A stretch of DNA of 64,000 bases from Mannheimia varigena (GTDB lineage: Bacteria > Pseudomonadota > Gammaproteobacteria > Enterobacterales > Pasteurellaceae), in NCBI RefSeq assembly GCF_013377235.1, contig NZ_CP016226.1, forward strand, positions 2,075,788-2,139,787, given 5' to 3'. This document shows, piece after piece, positions 42,692 through 52,018 of this stretch (its first letter is position 1; every line of letters starts with the position of its first letter). The notes under the pieces were generated by a model. That model did no database searches, had not been told where the DNA came from, and was given only the letters and a program-made list of their open reading frames with translations. A program made the position numbers and the translations under genes.

Positions 42692-44539
42692 ATGCCTATT
42701 TTACGTTCAGCGACTTCTACTCAAGGTCGTAATATGGCGGGGGCTCGTGCTTTATGGCGTGCCACCGGAATGAAAGAAGGGGATTTCGGCAAGCCGATTA
42801 TTGCGGTGGTGAACTCGTTTACCCAGTTCGTGCCGGGGCACGTTCATCTCAAAGATATGGGGCAATTAGTAGCGGCGGAAATCGAAAAAGCCGGTGGTGT
42901 GGCGAAAGAATTTAACACCATTGCGGTGGATGACGGTATCGCAATGGGGCACGGTGGAATGCTTTATTCCTTACCAAGCCGTGATTTGATTGCCGACAGC
43001 GTGGAATATATGGTGAATGCTCACTGTGCCGATGCGATGGTTTGTATTTCCAACTGCGACAAAATCACCCCGGGAATGTTAATGGCGGCAATGCGTTTGA
43101 ATATTCCGACTATTTTCGTTTCAGGCGGACCAATGGAAGCCGGTAAAACCAAACTTTCCGATCAATTAATTCGTTTAGACTTGGTTGATGCGATGATCGA
43201 AAGTGCCGACCCAAATGTGTCTGATGAGCGTATTGATGCGATTGAAAAACATGCTTGCCCAACCTGCGGTTCTTGTTCAGGAATGTTTACTGCAAACTCA
43301 ATGAACTGTTTAACCGAAGCCTTAGGGTTAAGTTTGCCGGGCAACGGTTCAATGCTTGCTACCCACGCAGACCGCAAAGAATTATTCTTAAAAGCAGGGC
43401 GTGAAATTGTCGAACTTTGCCGTAAATATTACCAAGAAGATGATGCCAGCGTGTTGCCACGTTCTATCGCTACCTTTGATGCCTTTGAAAACGCAATGAG
43501 CTTAGACATTGCAATGGGCGGTTCAAGTAACACGGTACTTCACTTATTGGCGGCAGCTCAAGAAGCGGGTGTAGATTTCAAAATGGCAGACATCGACCGT
43601 CTTTCTCGTGTGGTGCCGTGCTTAAGTAAAATTGCTCCAAACACCAACAAATACCATATGGAAGACGTTCACCGTGCCGGTGGTATTATGGGCTTATTGG
43701 GCGAATTAGATCGTGCAGGCTTAATTCACCGCCACGTTAAAACCGTATTAGGATTGACGATTGAAGAGCAGCTGAACCAATACGACATTATCCGCAACAA
43801 CGACGAAGAGTTACACAAATTCTTCCGTGCTGGTCCGGCAGGTATTCGTACCACCAAAGCCTTCTCGCAAGATTGCCGTTGGGATACGGTTGATGATGAC
43901 CGTGAAAATGGCTGTATTCGCAACGTAGAAAATGCTGTCACCAAAGAGGGCGGTTTAGCGGTGTTGTTCGGTAATATCGCTGAAGACGGCTGTATCGTTA
44001 AAACTGCTGGCGTAGATGAATCTATTTGGAAATTCACCGGTGAAGCCATCGTATTTGAAAGCCAAGAAGATGCGGTTGCAGGCATTTTGGGCGGCAAAGT
44101 AAAAGAAGGGCATATCGTAATCATTCGCTACGAAGGCCCGAAGGGTGGCCCAGGAATGCAAGAGATGCTTTACCCAACCAGCTACTTAAAATCAATGGGA
44201 TTAGGTAAAAAATGTGCCTTATTAACTGACGGACGCTTCTCGGGCGGTACATCGGGTTTATCCATCGGACATGCTTCACCGGAAGCGGCTTCAGGCGGTG
44301 CGATTGCGTTAATTAACGATGGTGATACGGTTTCCATCGACATTCCAAACCGTTCAATCAATCTGATGATTTCAGACGAAGAGCTTGCTGCTCGCCGTGC
44401 AGAAATGGAAGCTCGTGGCGACAAAGCGTGGAAACCGGTTAGCCGTGAGCGTGAAGTCTCTTTTGCGTTAAAAGTGTTCGGACATTTCGCCACCTCAGCC
44501 GATAAAGGTGCGGTGCGTGATAAGTCTTTATTAAAGTAA
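42692..44539 (+). CDS. ilvD: Dihydroxy-acid dehydratase
   Basis: A 615-residue iron-sulfur enzyme (E. coli 616) for the third step of isoleucine and valine synthesis. The cluster Cys residues lie in CISNCDKITPG and HACPTCGSCSGMFTANSMNC. LTDGRFSGGTSGLSIGHASPEA near residue 520 is the second signature. The ATG at 42692 has TGGAGA in front; the longer frame from 42680 is not needed. It is alone here: the other ilv genes are not next to it. Confidence 0.96.
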   Translation: MPILRSATSTQGRNMAGARALWRATGMKEGDFGKPIIAVVNSFTQFVPGHVHLKDMGQLVAAEIEKAGGVAKEFNTIAVDDGIAMGHGGMLYSLPSRDLIADSVEYMVNAHCADAMVCISNCDKITPGMLMAAMRLNIPTIFVSGGPMEAGKTKLSDQLIRLDLVDAMIESADPNVSDERIDAIEKHACPTCGSCSGMFTANSMNCLTEALGLSLPGNGSMLATHADRKELFLKAGREIVELCRKYYQEDDASVLPRSIATFDAFENAMSLDIAMGGSSNTVLHLLAAAQEAGVDFKMADIDRLSRVVPCLSKIAPNTNKYHMEDVHRAGGIMGLLGELDRAGLIHRHVKTVLGLTIEEQLNQYDIIRNNDEELHKFFRAGPAGIRTTKAFSQDCRWDTVDDDRENGCIRNVENAVTKEGGLAVLFGNIAEDGCIVKTAGVDESIWKFTGEAIVFESQEDAVAGILGGKVKEGHIVIIRYEGPKGGPGMQEMLYPTSYLKSMGLGKKCALLTDGRFSGGTSGLSIGHASPEAASGGAIALINDGDTVSIDIPNRSINLMISDEELAARRAEMEARGDKAWKPVSREREVSFALKVFGHFATSADKGAVRDKSLLK

Positions 44540-44566
44540 GTATAATTGCAGTAATTTCAATTTAAT

Positions 44567-44602
44567 TGCACCTTAGAATTGTCATTTTAAGGTGCATTTT
44601 TT
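44567..44602 (+). terminator. Terminator of ilvD
   Basis: TGCACCTTA and TAAGGTGCA pair around a loop of 10 or so bases, followed by TTTTTTA. Confidence 0.9.
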
Positions 44603-44665
44603 ATTTACTATCTTAGATATTATTAATAATTGTTAGAGCTATTACTCTTGTTTGATAAATCGATT

Positions 44666-44704
44666 GCGCAATCGATTGCTTAAGTGGTTTTTAAACTGTA
44701 TAAT
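44666..44704 (+). promoter_or_regulatory. Promoter with overlapping PurR box for the xanthine-type permease
   Basis: PurR-like box GCGCAATCGATTGCTT (44666-44681) ends in the -35 TTGCTT (44676-44681); 17 bp further on is the -10 TATAAT (44699-44704). This is the same design as the promoter at 4062-4100. Confidence 0.75.
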
Positions 44705-44738
44705 TCGCCCCAATTTTTTTAATTTGTTTGAGGCATTT

Positions 44739-46049
44739 ATGCAAAAAATTCTTTACCCTGTTGATTCTAAACCTCCGTTCGGTTTAACGCTCCTTCTTGC
44801 AGCACAACATTTGTTAGCGGCACTTGGTGGCATTATTGCCGTGCCGCTAGTAATTGGTAATGTGCTAAATTTACCTGCCGCAGATATTATTGTTTTAGTT
44901 AATGCAGCGTTATTAGTTTCGGGTATTGTAACGATTATTCAATGTCAAGGTATTGGCCCTATCGGCTTGCGTTTACCGAGTGTAATGGGAACAAGTTTTA
45001 CCTTTGTAGCGGCAGCACTTGCTATTGGCTTTAGTGAACATGGTGTCGCAGGGATTATGGGAGCGTCATTAGTTGGTTCTCTTGTGATGATTGTCGGCAG
45101 CTTTTTTATGCCTTATGTGCGTAAACTTTTCCCACCTGTAGTAACAGGTGTAGTAGTAATGATGATCGGTTTGAGTTTAATTCCTGTGGCAGTGGATTGG
45201 TTTGCAGGCGGTCAAAGAGGTGATGCCCATTATGCTGATCCTGCAAATCTTGCAATGGCGACTTTTGTACTGGTGTTAGTTGTGATTTTAGTACAATGGG
45301 GCAAAGGCATTTTTTCAGCAGCTGCAATTGTGATTGGTATGATGATAGGCTATGTAGTGGCTTTGGCCTTAGGTTGGATCAACTTTGATAATGTGAAATC
45401 AGCCGATGTAGTAGCAATTCCACAGCCATTGCATTTTGGTCTCGCTTTCCCAATTTCAGGCATTATTGGGATGAGTATTGCTTATTTAGTCACAATTGTG
45501 GAATCAAGTGGTAACTTTTTAGCGTTAGGAAATGCGACGCAAACAGAAATTACAGGTAAACATTTACGTGGTGGCGTGTTGTGTGATGGTTTAGGCTCAG
45601 CCTTTGCGGCAATTATGTCTACCACACCGTTTTCATCATTCGCCCAAAATATCGGTGTGATTTCTTTAACTGGTGTGGCAAGCCGCTATGTTGTTACTGT
45701 GATGGGCGGTTTATTGGTATTAGCCGGTATTTTCCCTTGGTTTGGGGCATTGATTGTGTCTATTCCAACCCCGGTTTTAGGTGGGGCAGGCTTGATGATG
45801 TTTGCGATGATTATTGCAGCAGGTATCCAGATGTTAGACAAGGTAGAACGTTCAAAACGTAACGGGCTAATTATTGCGATTTCAATTGGTTGTGGCTTAG
45901 CGGTGACTACTCGCCCAGAGTTATTAGATAAACTCCCTTCTTTTGTAAAAGAAGTATTTGGCTCGGGTATTACTGTTGGCTCACTATTTGCTCTCATTTT
46001 GAATTTAATTCTACCAAAAGATGAAAATAAAGAATTAGAAAATGAATAG
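44739..46049 (+). CDS. Xanthine/uric acid-type nucleobase permease (NCS2)
   Basis: A 436-residue permease with about 14 membrane segments. TTPFSSFAQNIGVISLTGVASRYVV near residue 300 is the marker of the xanthine-uric acid branch, distinct from the uracil branch. VTIVESSGNFLALG near 265 provides the conserved Glu. The ATG at 44739 has GAGG at the right distance; the frame reaches back to 44652 through the promoter and is not used. The PurR-like box supports a purine substrate. Xanthine is the best guess, close to XanP or UacT. Confidence 0.88.
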   Translation: MQKILYPVDSKPPFGLTLLLAAQHLLAALGGIIAVPLVIGNVLNLPAADIIVLVNAALLVSGIVTIIQCQGIGPIGLRLPSVMGTSFTFVAAALAIGFSEHGVAGIMGASLVGSLVMIVGSFFMPYVRKLFPPVVTGVVVMMIGLSLIPVAVDWFAGGQRGDAHYADPANLAMATFVLVLVVILVQWGKGIFSAAAIVIGMMIGYVVALALGWINFDNVKSADVVAIPQPLHFGLAFPISGIIGMSIAYLVTIVESSGNFLALGNATQTEITGKHLRGGVLCDGLGSAFAAIMSTTPFSSFAQNIGVISLTGVASRYVVTVMGGLLVLAGIFPWFGALIVSIPTPVLGGAGLMMFAMIIAAGIQMLDKVERSKRNGLIIAISIGCGLAVTTRPELLDKLPSFVKEVFGSGITVGSLFALILNLILPKDENKELENE

Positions 46050-46116
46050 TGATTGATGTAATCGGTAAATCTTACTTGAAATTTTATTGATTAATCACTA
46101 TCTTAGTGAAAGCTGT

Positions 46117-46153
46117 ACGCCTTAACTCGTAATCAGTTAGGGCGTTTCTTTTT
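46117..46153 (+). terminator. Terminator between the permease and trxA
   Basis: ACGCCTTAACT (46117-46127) and AGTTAGGGCGT (46135-46145; one wobble) pair and run into TTCTTTTTT. Confidence 0.85.
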
Positions 46154-46177
46154 TAGTTAGATATTAAGGACAAATTT

Positions 46178-46507
46178 ATGAGTAATGTTATTCACACAAC
46201 AGACGCAACATTTGAACAAGACGTTTTAAAGTCAGATGTGCCTGTATTATTAGATTTCTGGGCACCGTGGTGTGGTCCTTGCCGCATGATCGGACCTGTG
46301 CTTGACGAGTTATCAGTTGATCCACAATTTGAAGGCAAAGTAAAAATTGCAAAAATGAACGTAGATGAGAATCCAAATGTGGCGGCACAATTCGGCGTAC
46401 GTAGCATTCCATTTTTACTTTTATTTAAAAACGGTGAGGTTGTTGCACAGCAAGTTGGTGCTTTGCCACACGCACAAATGGCTGAATTTATTAAACAAGC
46501 GTTATAA
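46178..46507 (+). CDS. trxA: Thioredoxin 1
   Basis: A 109-residue cytoplasmic dithiol reductant with the active site WAPWCGPCRMI near residue 30, a cis-proline block RSIPFLLLFKNGE near 75, and the normal length. Monocistronic between two terminators. Confidence 0.97.
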   Translation: MSNVIHTTDATFEQDVLKSDVPVLLDFWAPWCGPCRMIGPVLDELSVDPQFEGKVKIAKMNVDENPNVAAQFGVRSIPFLLLFKNGEVVAQQVGALPHAQMAEFIKQAL

Positions 46508-46525
46508 TTAAATTAAAGTAGAAAT

Positions 46526-46552
46526 AGGGCGAATTTATCGCCCTCTTTTTTT
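46526..46552 (+). terminator. Terminator of trxA
   Basis: AGGGCGA and TCGCCCT pair around ATTTA, followed by CTTTTTTT. Confidence 0.92.
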
Positions 46553-46717
46553 GTGATTTGAATATTGCTTGCACAAGGGTAAATCTGCAAAAAAATAGTA
46601 AAAAAAGACCGCTTGTTTTATAAGATAAGCCTAGTCAAATGATAACTAAATAGGTACAATTCTTAACTTGCGTTTTAAATTTTAAAGTGCGATTGGATTT
46701 TATTTTTGGAGATATTT

Positions 46718-47965
46718 ATGTCGTGGAATGAATCAGGTAATCAGCAAGACCCTTGGGGGAAGCCGGGACAGAGAAGATCTGAACCGAAGCCTGAACAACA
46801 AGATCAAGAGCAAGGTCCTGCTCAAGATTCACAACAAGGACCAACTAATAATCAACGAAACGAACAGCAACCACCTGATTTAGAAGAAGTTTTCAGCAAT
46901 TTAATGAAAAAAATGGGTGGGGGGAAATCACCTAATAATGGCTCTCGTAATCCAAATAGTGCTGGCTTTAGCAAACTTTTACCTGTTATTTTAGGCCTTA
47001 CTGCTGTGGTTTGGGCTGGTTCAGGATTTTATACTGTACAAGAGGCAGAACGAGGTGTAGTTACCCGTTTAGGTAAACTTGATAATATCGTTATGCCGGG
47101 TTTGAACTGGAAACCAACCTTTATTGATTCTGTAACTAGAGTAAACATAGAACGTGTTTCTGAGTTAAATACGAGTGGTTCAATGCTTACTCAAGATGAA
47201 AATATGGTTCAAGTTGAGATGACGGTTCAGTATCGTGTAGAAGATCCTGCCAAATATCTATTTAGCGTGAGCAACCCTGATGAGAGCTTAAAACAAGCTA
47301 CAGACAGTGCGTTACGTTATGTGATCGGTCATATGACTATGGACGAAATTCTAACTACAGGTCGTGCAACGGTGCGTGAAAGAACCTGGAGTACGTTGCG
47401 TGATATTATCAAAACTTATGATATGGGCCTGTTGGTAACGGATGTGAACTTCCAATACGCTCGTCCACCTGAAGATGTAAAGGCGGCATTTGATGATGCG
47501 ATTAAAGCACAAGAAGATGAGCAACGTTTAATTCGTGAAGCTGAAGCTTATGCAAGAGGGGAAGAGCCAATTGCACGCGGTCAAGCACAGCGTACTATTG
47601 AACAAGCAGAAGCTTATAAAGAAGCTGTTGTGTTAAATGCAAAAGGGGAAGTGGAACGTTTAAGCCAATTATTACCCGAATACAAGGCTTCGCCAGAGCT
47701 GACTCGTGAGCGTTTATATATCCAAACGATGGAAAAAGTGATGAAAAACACACCTAAAGTCGTGATGGATTCATCAGGCAATAATTTAAACGTATTACCT
47801 TTTGATAAGTTAATGAATAATTCATCAGCTCCTAAAGTTGATCAACAAAAAGTTGCACCAGCACAAACACAAGTTACATCGCCACCGGTTGTTCAACCAA
47901 GAACTCAGGTTCAGTCACAACCAACAGAGCAGCAAATAGACCAAACTCGTAAAGGGAGATTTTAA
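46718..47965 (+). CDS. hflK: HflK, subunit of the FtsH-regulating membrane complex
   Basis: A 415-residue SPFH/prohibitin protein. The first 75 residues are rich in Gln, Pro and Asn. One membrane helix (LLPVILGLTAVVWAGSGFYTV) follows and then the SPFH domain on the periplasmic side (EAERGVVTRLGKLD onward). The ATG at 46718 has TGGAGA before it. HflK and HflC form a large ring around the FtsH protease. Two bases separate it from hflC. The C-terminal tail is again Gln-rich. Confidence 0.93.
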   Translation: MSWNESGNQQDPWGKPGQRRSEPKPEQQDQEQGPAQDSQQGPTNNQRNEQQPPDLEEVFSNLMKKMGGGKSPNNGSRNPNSAGFSKLLPVILGLTAVVWAGSGFYTVQEAERGVVTRLGKLDNIVMPGLNWKPTFIDSVTRVNIERVSELNTSGSMLTQDENMVQVEMTVQYRVEDPAKYLFSVSNPDESLKQATDSALRYVIGHMTMDEILTTGRATVRERTWSTLRDIIKTYDMGLLVTDVNFQYARPPEDVKAAFDDAIKAQEDEQRLIREAEAYARGEEPIARGQAQRTIEQAEAYKEAVVLNAKGEVERLSQLLPEYKASPELTRERLYIQTMEKVMKNTPKVVMDSSGNNLNVLPFDKLMNNSSAPKVDQQKVAPAQTQVTSPPVVQPRTQVQSQPTEQQIDQTRKGRF

Positions 47966-47967
47966 TA

Positions 47968-48855
47968 ATGCGTAAATTATTATTACCTGTGCTGGCTGTG
48001 GTAGCATTTGTTGTACTGCAATCAGTAACTATTGTGAACGAAGGCGAACGTGGCATTATGTTACGTTTTAATAAAGTTCATCGTGATAGCGATCAAAAAG
48101 TGGTGGTTTACCAACCGGGTATTCATTTCAAAATGCCATTTATTGATAGCTTGAAAGTGTTAGATGCCCGTATTCAAACGCTAGATGGTCAAGAAGACCG
48201 CTTTGTAACGGTAGAGAAAAAAGACCTCTTGGTAGATTCCTATGTGAAATGGCGAATTAGTGATTTTGGTCAATTCTACACCTCAACAGGTGGCGATTAT
48301 CAAAAAGCAGCTGATTTATTACGTCGTAAAGTTAGCGACCGTCTGCGTTCTGAAATTGGTTCTCGCACGATTAAAGATATTGTTTCAGGATCTCGTGGTG
48401 AATTAATGGCCGGGGCTCAAAAAGCATTGAATACTGGCGAAGATGGCACAGAACGTTTAGGTATGAAAGTCGTTGATGTACGTGTTAAACAGATCAACTT
48501 ACCGAACGAGGTCTCTGCTTCTATTTATCAACGTATGCGTGCAGAGCGTGATGCGGTTGCTCGCGAACACCGTTCACAAGGTAATGAAAAGGCAGAAATT
48601 ATTCGTGCTGAGGTAGATAAAAAAGTTACTTTAATTTTAGCGAATGCTAATAAAACGGCTCAAACATTACGAGGCGAAGGTGATGCTCAAGCAGCAAAAC
48701 TCTATTCAGAGGCGTTTGGTAATGAGCCGGAATTTTATAGCTTTATTCGAAGTTTAAAAGCGTATGAAGATAGCTTTGCTGAAGGGCAGAATAATATGAT
48801 GTTATTGAAGCCAAATAGTGAGTTTTTACGCTTTATGCAAGCTCCTACAAAATAG
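47968..48855 (+). CDS. hflC: HflC, subunit of the FtsH-regulating membrane complex
   Basis: A 295-residue SPFH protein with an N-terminal signal-anchor helix (LLLPVLAVVAFVVLQSVTIV) and the EGERGIMLRFNKV entry to the SPFH domain. A long helical region with RAEVDKKVTLILANANK follows. Length is near that of E. coli HflC (334) with a shorter middle. Partner of HflK. Confidence 0.93.
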   Translation: MRKLLLPVLAVVAFVVLQSVTIVNEGERGIMLRFNKVHRDSDQKVVVYQPGIHFKMPFIDSLKVLDARIQTLDGQEDRFVTVEKKDLLVDSYVKWRISDFGQFYTSTGGDYQKAADLLRRKVSDRLRSEIGSRTIKDIVSGSRGELMAGAQKALNTGEDGTERLGMKVVDVRVKQINLPNEVSASIYQRMRAERDAVAREHRSQGNEKAEIIRAEVDKKVTLILANANKTAQTLRGEGDAQAAKLYSEAFGNEPEFYSFIRSLKAYEDSFAEGQNNMMLLKPNSEFLRFMQAPTK

Positions 48856-48865
48856 TTGTATCTAT

Positions 48866-48899
48866 AAAACCCGATCTAGTATCGGGTTTTGATTTTTTT
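48866..48899 (+). terminator. Terminator of hflKC
   Basis: AAAACCCGAT and ATCGGGTTTT pair around CTAGT, then GATTTTTTT. Confidence 0.93.
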
Positions 48900-49029
48900 A
48901 CCTATTTAGGTGATTACAAGCGGTTAATTTTAATAAAAATTTTGTAATTTTTTGTGATAAATTGACCGCTTGCAATATACCATTATAATAGGTTATCACT
49001 GTTCATTCTAATTTAAAGAGGCATTTTCT

Positions 49030-50328
49030 ATGGGTAAAAGTGTTGCGATTCTCGGGGCCCAGTGGGGCGATGAGGGCAAAGGCAAAATTGTTGATTTATT
49101 AACAGATCGTGTAAAGTATGTAGTGCGTTACCAAGGCGGTCATAACGCAGGGCATACGCTAATCATTAATGGTGAGAAAACTGTCCTTCGTCTTATTCCA
49201 TCTGGTATTTTACGCGATAACGTAACTTGCTTAATCGGTAACGGTGTGGTGCTTTCGCCGGAAGCGTTAATGAAAGAGATGGGCGAATTAGAAGAGCGTG
49301 GCATTAATGTGCGTGAGCGTTTAAAAATCTCAGAGGCTTGCCCGTTAATTTTACCTTACCACGTTGCGATGGATCACGCTCGTGAATCGGCACTTGGTAA
49401 AAACAAAATCGGTACAACCGGGCGTGGTATCGGTCCAGCTTATGAAGATAAAGTTGCTCGTCGTGGTTTGCGTGTAAGCGATTTGTTTGATAAAGAACAT
49501 TTTGCGGCTAAATTAAAAGATATTTTAGACTACTACAATTTCCAATTAGTGAACTACTACAAAGTAGAAGCGGTAGATTATCAAAAAACTTTAGATGATG
49601 TTTTTGCGATTGCCGATGTCATCACCGGAATGGTGGCAGACGTAACAACATTGTTACACGAAGCTCGTGAAAATGGTGACAATATCCTCTTTGAAGGGGC
49701 TCAAGGCACAATGTTAGACATTGACCATGGTACTTATCCGTTCGTAACTAGCTCAAATACCACGGCTGGTGGCGTAGCGACAGGTTCTGGTTATGGTCCT
49801 CGTCACTTGGATTATGTGCTTGGTATCATCAAAGCCTACTGTACTCGTGTAGGAAGTGGCCCATTCACTACTGAATTATTCGATGACGTAGGTGCGGAAA
49901 TCGCTCGTAAAGGTAACGAATTTGGTGCAGTAACTGGTCGACCTCGCCGTTGTGGTTGGTTTGATGCTGTGGCGGTTCGCCGTGCCGTGCAAATTAACTC
50001 AATTTCAGGTTTCTGTATGACCAAACTTGATGTGTTAGACGGTTTCAAAGAGTTAAAAATCTGTACAGCATATAAAATGCCAAACGGCAAAATTGTGGAA
50101 TATGCACCACTTGCTGCTAAAGACTGGGAAGGCGTTGAACCAATTTACGAAACAATGCCTGGCTGGTCTGAAAATACCTTCCGTGTAACTAAACGTGAAG
50201 AACTACCGCAAGCTGCGTTAGATTACATCAAACGCATTGAAGAACTAGTCGGTGTACCAGTAGATATTCTTTCAACTGGTCCAGACCGTGTAGAAACAAT
50301 GATTCTAAGAGATCCGTTTGCGGCATAA
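49030..50328 (+). CDS. purA: Adenylosuccinate synthetase
   Basis: A 432-residue enzyme (usual length) joining IMP and aspartate with GTP, the first step to AMP. GAQWGDEGKGKIVDLL opens the protein, GHNAGHTL follows near residue 40, and GTTGRGIGPAYEDKVARRG is near 130. Unlike purT, no PurR-like box is seen upstream. hflK-hflC-purA is an order also found in other gammaproteobacteria, but here a terminator and two uptake signals separate purA. Confidence 0.97.
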   Translation: MGKSVAILGAQWGDEGKGKIVDLLTDRVKYVVRYQGGHNAGHTLIINGEKTVLRLIPSGILRDNVTCLIGNGVVLSPEALMKEMGELEERGINVRERLKISEACPLILPYHVAMDHARESALGKNKIGTTGRGIGPAYEDKVARRGLRVSDLFDKEHFAAKLKDILDYYNFQLVNYYKVEAVDYQKTLDDVFAIADVITGMVADVTTLLHEARENGDNILFEGAQGTMLDIDHGTYPFVTSSNTTAGGVATGSGYGPRHLDYVLGIIKAYCTRVGSGPFTTELFDDVGAEIARKGNEFGAVTGRPRRCGWFDAVAVRRAVQINSISGFCMTKLDVLDGFKELKICTAYKMPNGKIVEYAPLAAKDWEGVEPIYETMPGWSENTFRVTKREELPQAALDYIKRIEELVGVPVDILSTGPDRVETMILRDPFAA

Positions 50329-50349
50329 TTTTTGTAATGCTTGAGCACT

Positions 50350-50386
50350 AAAACCATTTAGTTATAAAAAACTAAATGGTTTTTTT
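50350..50386 (+). terminator. Terminator of purA
   Basis: AAAACCATTTAGTT and AACTAAATGGTTTT form a perfect stem of about 13 bp, then a T run. Confidence 0.93.
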
Positions 50387-50487
50387 ATAGGTGCTATCTG
50401 TGTAAAAAGTCATAAAAATAAACCGCTTGTGAATAAATAATTCACGATTACATTCATTACTACAACAATGATCGTATTCAAGTGAAG

Positions 50488-50530
50488 CTAAAAGGACTCA
50501 GCCCTGTGGAATACAGAACTCAGTCCTTAA
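50488..50530 (-). terminator. Probable terminator of the ketone-body operon
   Basis: AAGGACT (50492-50498) and AGTCCTT (50522-50528) pair, with an inner CTGT/ACAG stem. On the minus strand TTTT follows. It lies about 50 bases after the gntP stop. Confidence 0.6.
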
Positions 50531-50580
50531 ATTAAATCAGTCTAACTTTTGGGAGTAGAGCATTATCCAATTTTTTTAAA

Positions 50581-51906
50581 TTATGCTATACCAAATAAAC
50601 TATATAATGTAATCACTAATATGGTTGCAAGAATTGGCATAAGGAAAGATGTTACCGCGATTTCCAGGTAGGAATCTTTATGAGTCATTCCAGTATTACT
50701 CAATAAGGTTAATACCGCACCGTTATGTGGCATAGTATCTAAACCGCCAGATGAAAGTGATGAAACACGGTGCATCGCATCCGGTGAAATTCCGAATTGT
50801 TGGGCAATTTGTAGGTATTTCTCACCAAGAGCTTCTAACGCAATACCCATACCGCCTGAAGCAGAGCCCGTTGCTCCTGCTAAGATATTAACCGCAATAG
50901 AAAGTGAAATTAATGGACTACCCGGGATATTTAAGATCATTATAGTTAAATGTTCAAATCCCGGTGCCATACGAACTACGCTACCAAAACCTACTGCCGC
51001 TGCCGTATTGATAATTGCCCCTACTGCACCATTTGCACCTTTACCTATTGCAGGAATAAACTTATCTCGTTTGTTTAAGCTGAGCAATATAACTAGTGCA
51101 ATACCCGCTAGTAAGGCAATTACGATATTTTTAGGGTCGCTATTTTTTAAACCGATTAATTCTGGTACAAAGTTTAATACGACAATAACAGTAATTAATG
51201 GCAAAATGGCTAAAAGTGGATTCGGTAATTTTTCATCGGTTACTTTTTCTATTCCTTCCGTAGGTTCTACAAAAAATTCACCATTTGCTACGTATTTTTT
51301 ACGACGCATTTCAAGGTAGGCAATACCGCCAAAGAATAAAAATGCGGTTGCAACAAGCCCCATGAATGGTGCAGCCATTGCATCGGTATGGAAATAGCGT
51401 GTTGGAATTAAGTTTTGAATCTGTGGTGAACCCGGTAAAGCTGTCATAGTGAAAGTAAATGCGCCTAATGCGATAGTGCCAGGAATTAGGCGACGAGTAA
51501 TATTCGCTTCTTTAAATACTGCTAATGCTAGAGGATATACTGCAAATACGACTACGAATAAACTCACACCGCCATAAGTTAATAATGCACAGCCTAATAC
51601 GATTGATGCAATCGCACTTTTGGTGCCTAATGCTTTAGTTAGCCAAGAGGCGATAGATTTAGCTCCTCCGCTCACGTCCATTAAGTTACCAAAAATCGCG
51701 CTTAGTAAGAAAGCAGGAAACCAGGCTTTCACAAAGCCGACCAAACCTGTCATATAGCTATCTAAATAGGCATCCAGTACGTCTAGATCCCCTGTAAAGG
51801 CAACCACAGCAGCACATAACGGTGCAATCCAAACGATTGAATAACCTCGGAATGCAAGATACATCAATAGTACTAAGCCGACAAAAATGCCAATTAAACT
51901 TAACAT
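50581..51906 (-). CDS. GntP family permease
   Basis: A 441-residue membrane protein with about 12 segments. It is a GntP-type transporter (GLVGFVKAWFPAFLLSAIFG near residue 50, ALPGSPQIQNLIPT near 155, GGMGIALEALG and SLSSGGLDTMPHNGAVLTLLSNTG toward the end). Gluconate is the classic substrate of the family, but the gene is last in an acetoacetate/3-hydroxybutyrate cluster, so uptake of 3-hydroxybutyrate or a similar hydroxy acid is more likely. Confidence 0.82.
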   Translation of the reverse strand: MLSLIGIFVGLVLLMYLAFRGYSIVWIAPLCAAVVAFTGDLDVLDAYLDSYMTGLVGFVKAWFPAFLLSAIFGNLMDVSGGAKSIASWLTKALGTKSAIASIVLGCALLTYGGVSLFVVVFAVYPLALAVFKEANITRRLIPGTIALGAFTFTMTALPGSPQIQNLIPTRYFHTDAMAAPFMGLVATAFLFFGGIAYLEMRRKKYVANGEFFVEPTEGIEKVTDEKLPNPLLAILPLITVIVVLNFVPELIGLKNSDPKNIVIALLAGIALVILLSLNKRDKFIPAIGKGANGAVGAIINTAAAVGFGSVVRMAPGFEHLTIMILNIPGSPLISLSIAVNILAGATGSASGGMGIALEALGEKYLQIAQQFGISPDAMHRVSSLSSGGLDTMPHNGAVLTLLSNTGMTHKDSYLEIAVTSFLMPILATILVITLYSLFGIA

Positions 51907-51925
51907 ATAAATCTCCTAGAAATAT

Positions 51926-51947
51926 AAGGGTGCGTATAAAAGCACCC
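51926..51947 (-). other. Intercistronic hairpin between bdhA and gntP
   Basis: AGGGTGC and GCACCCT form a perfect 7-bp stem with an 8-base loop. No T run follows, so it may shield or process the mRNA rather than stop it. Confidence 0.5.
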
Positions 51948-52018
51948 TGATTAATAATGGTGCCTTTACCATTAGCATGCACCCATGAAATTTAAGGATT
52001 ATTCCTCAATTTTGTCGA

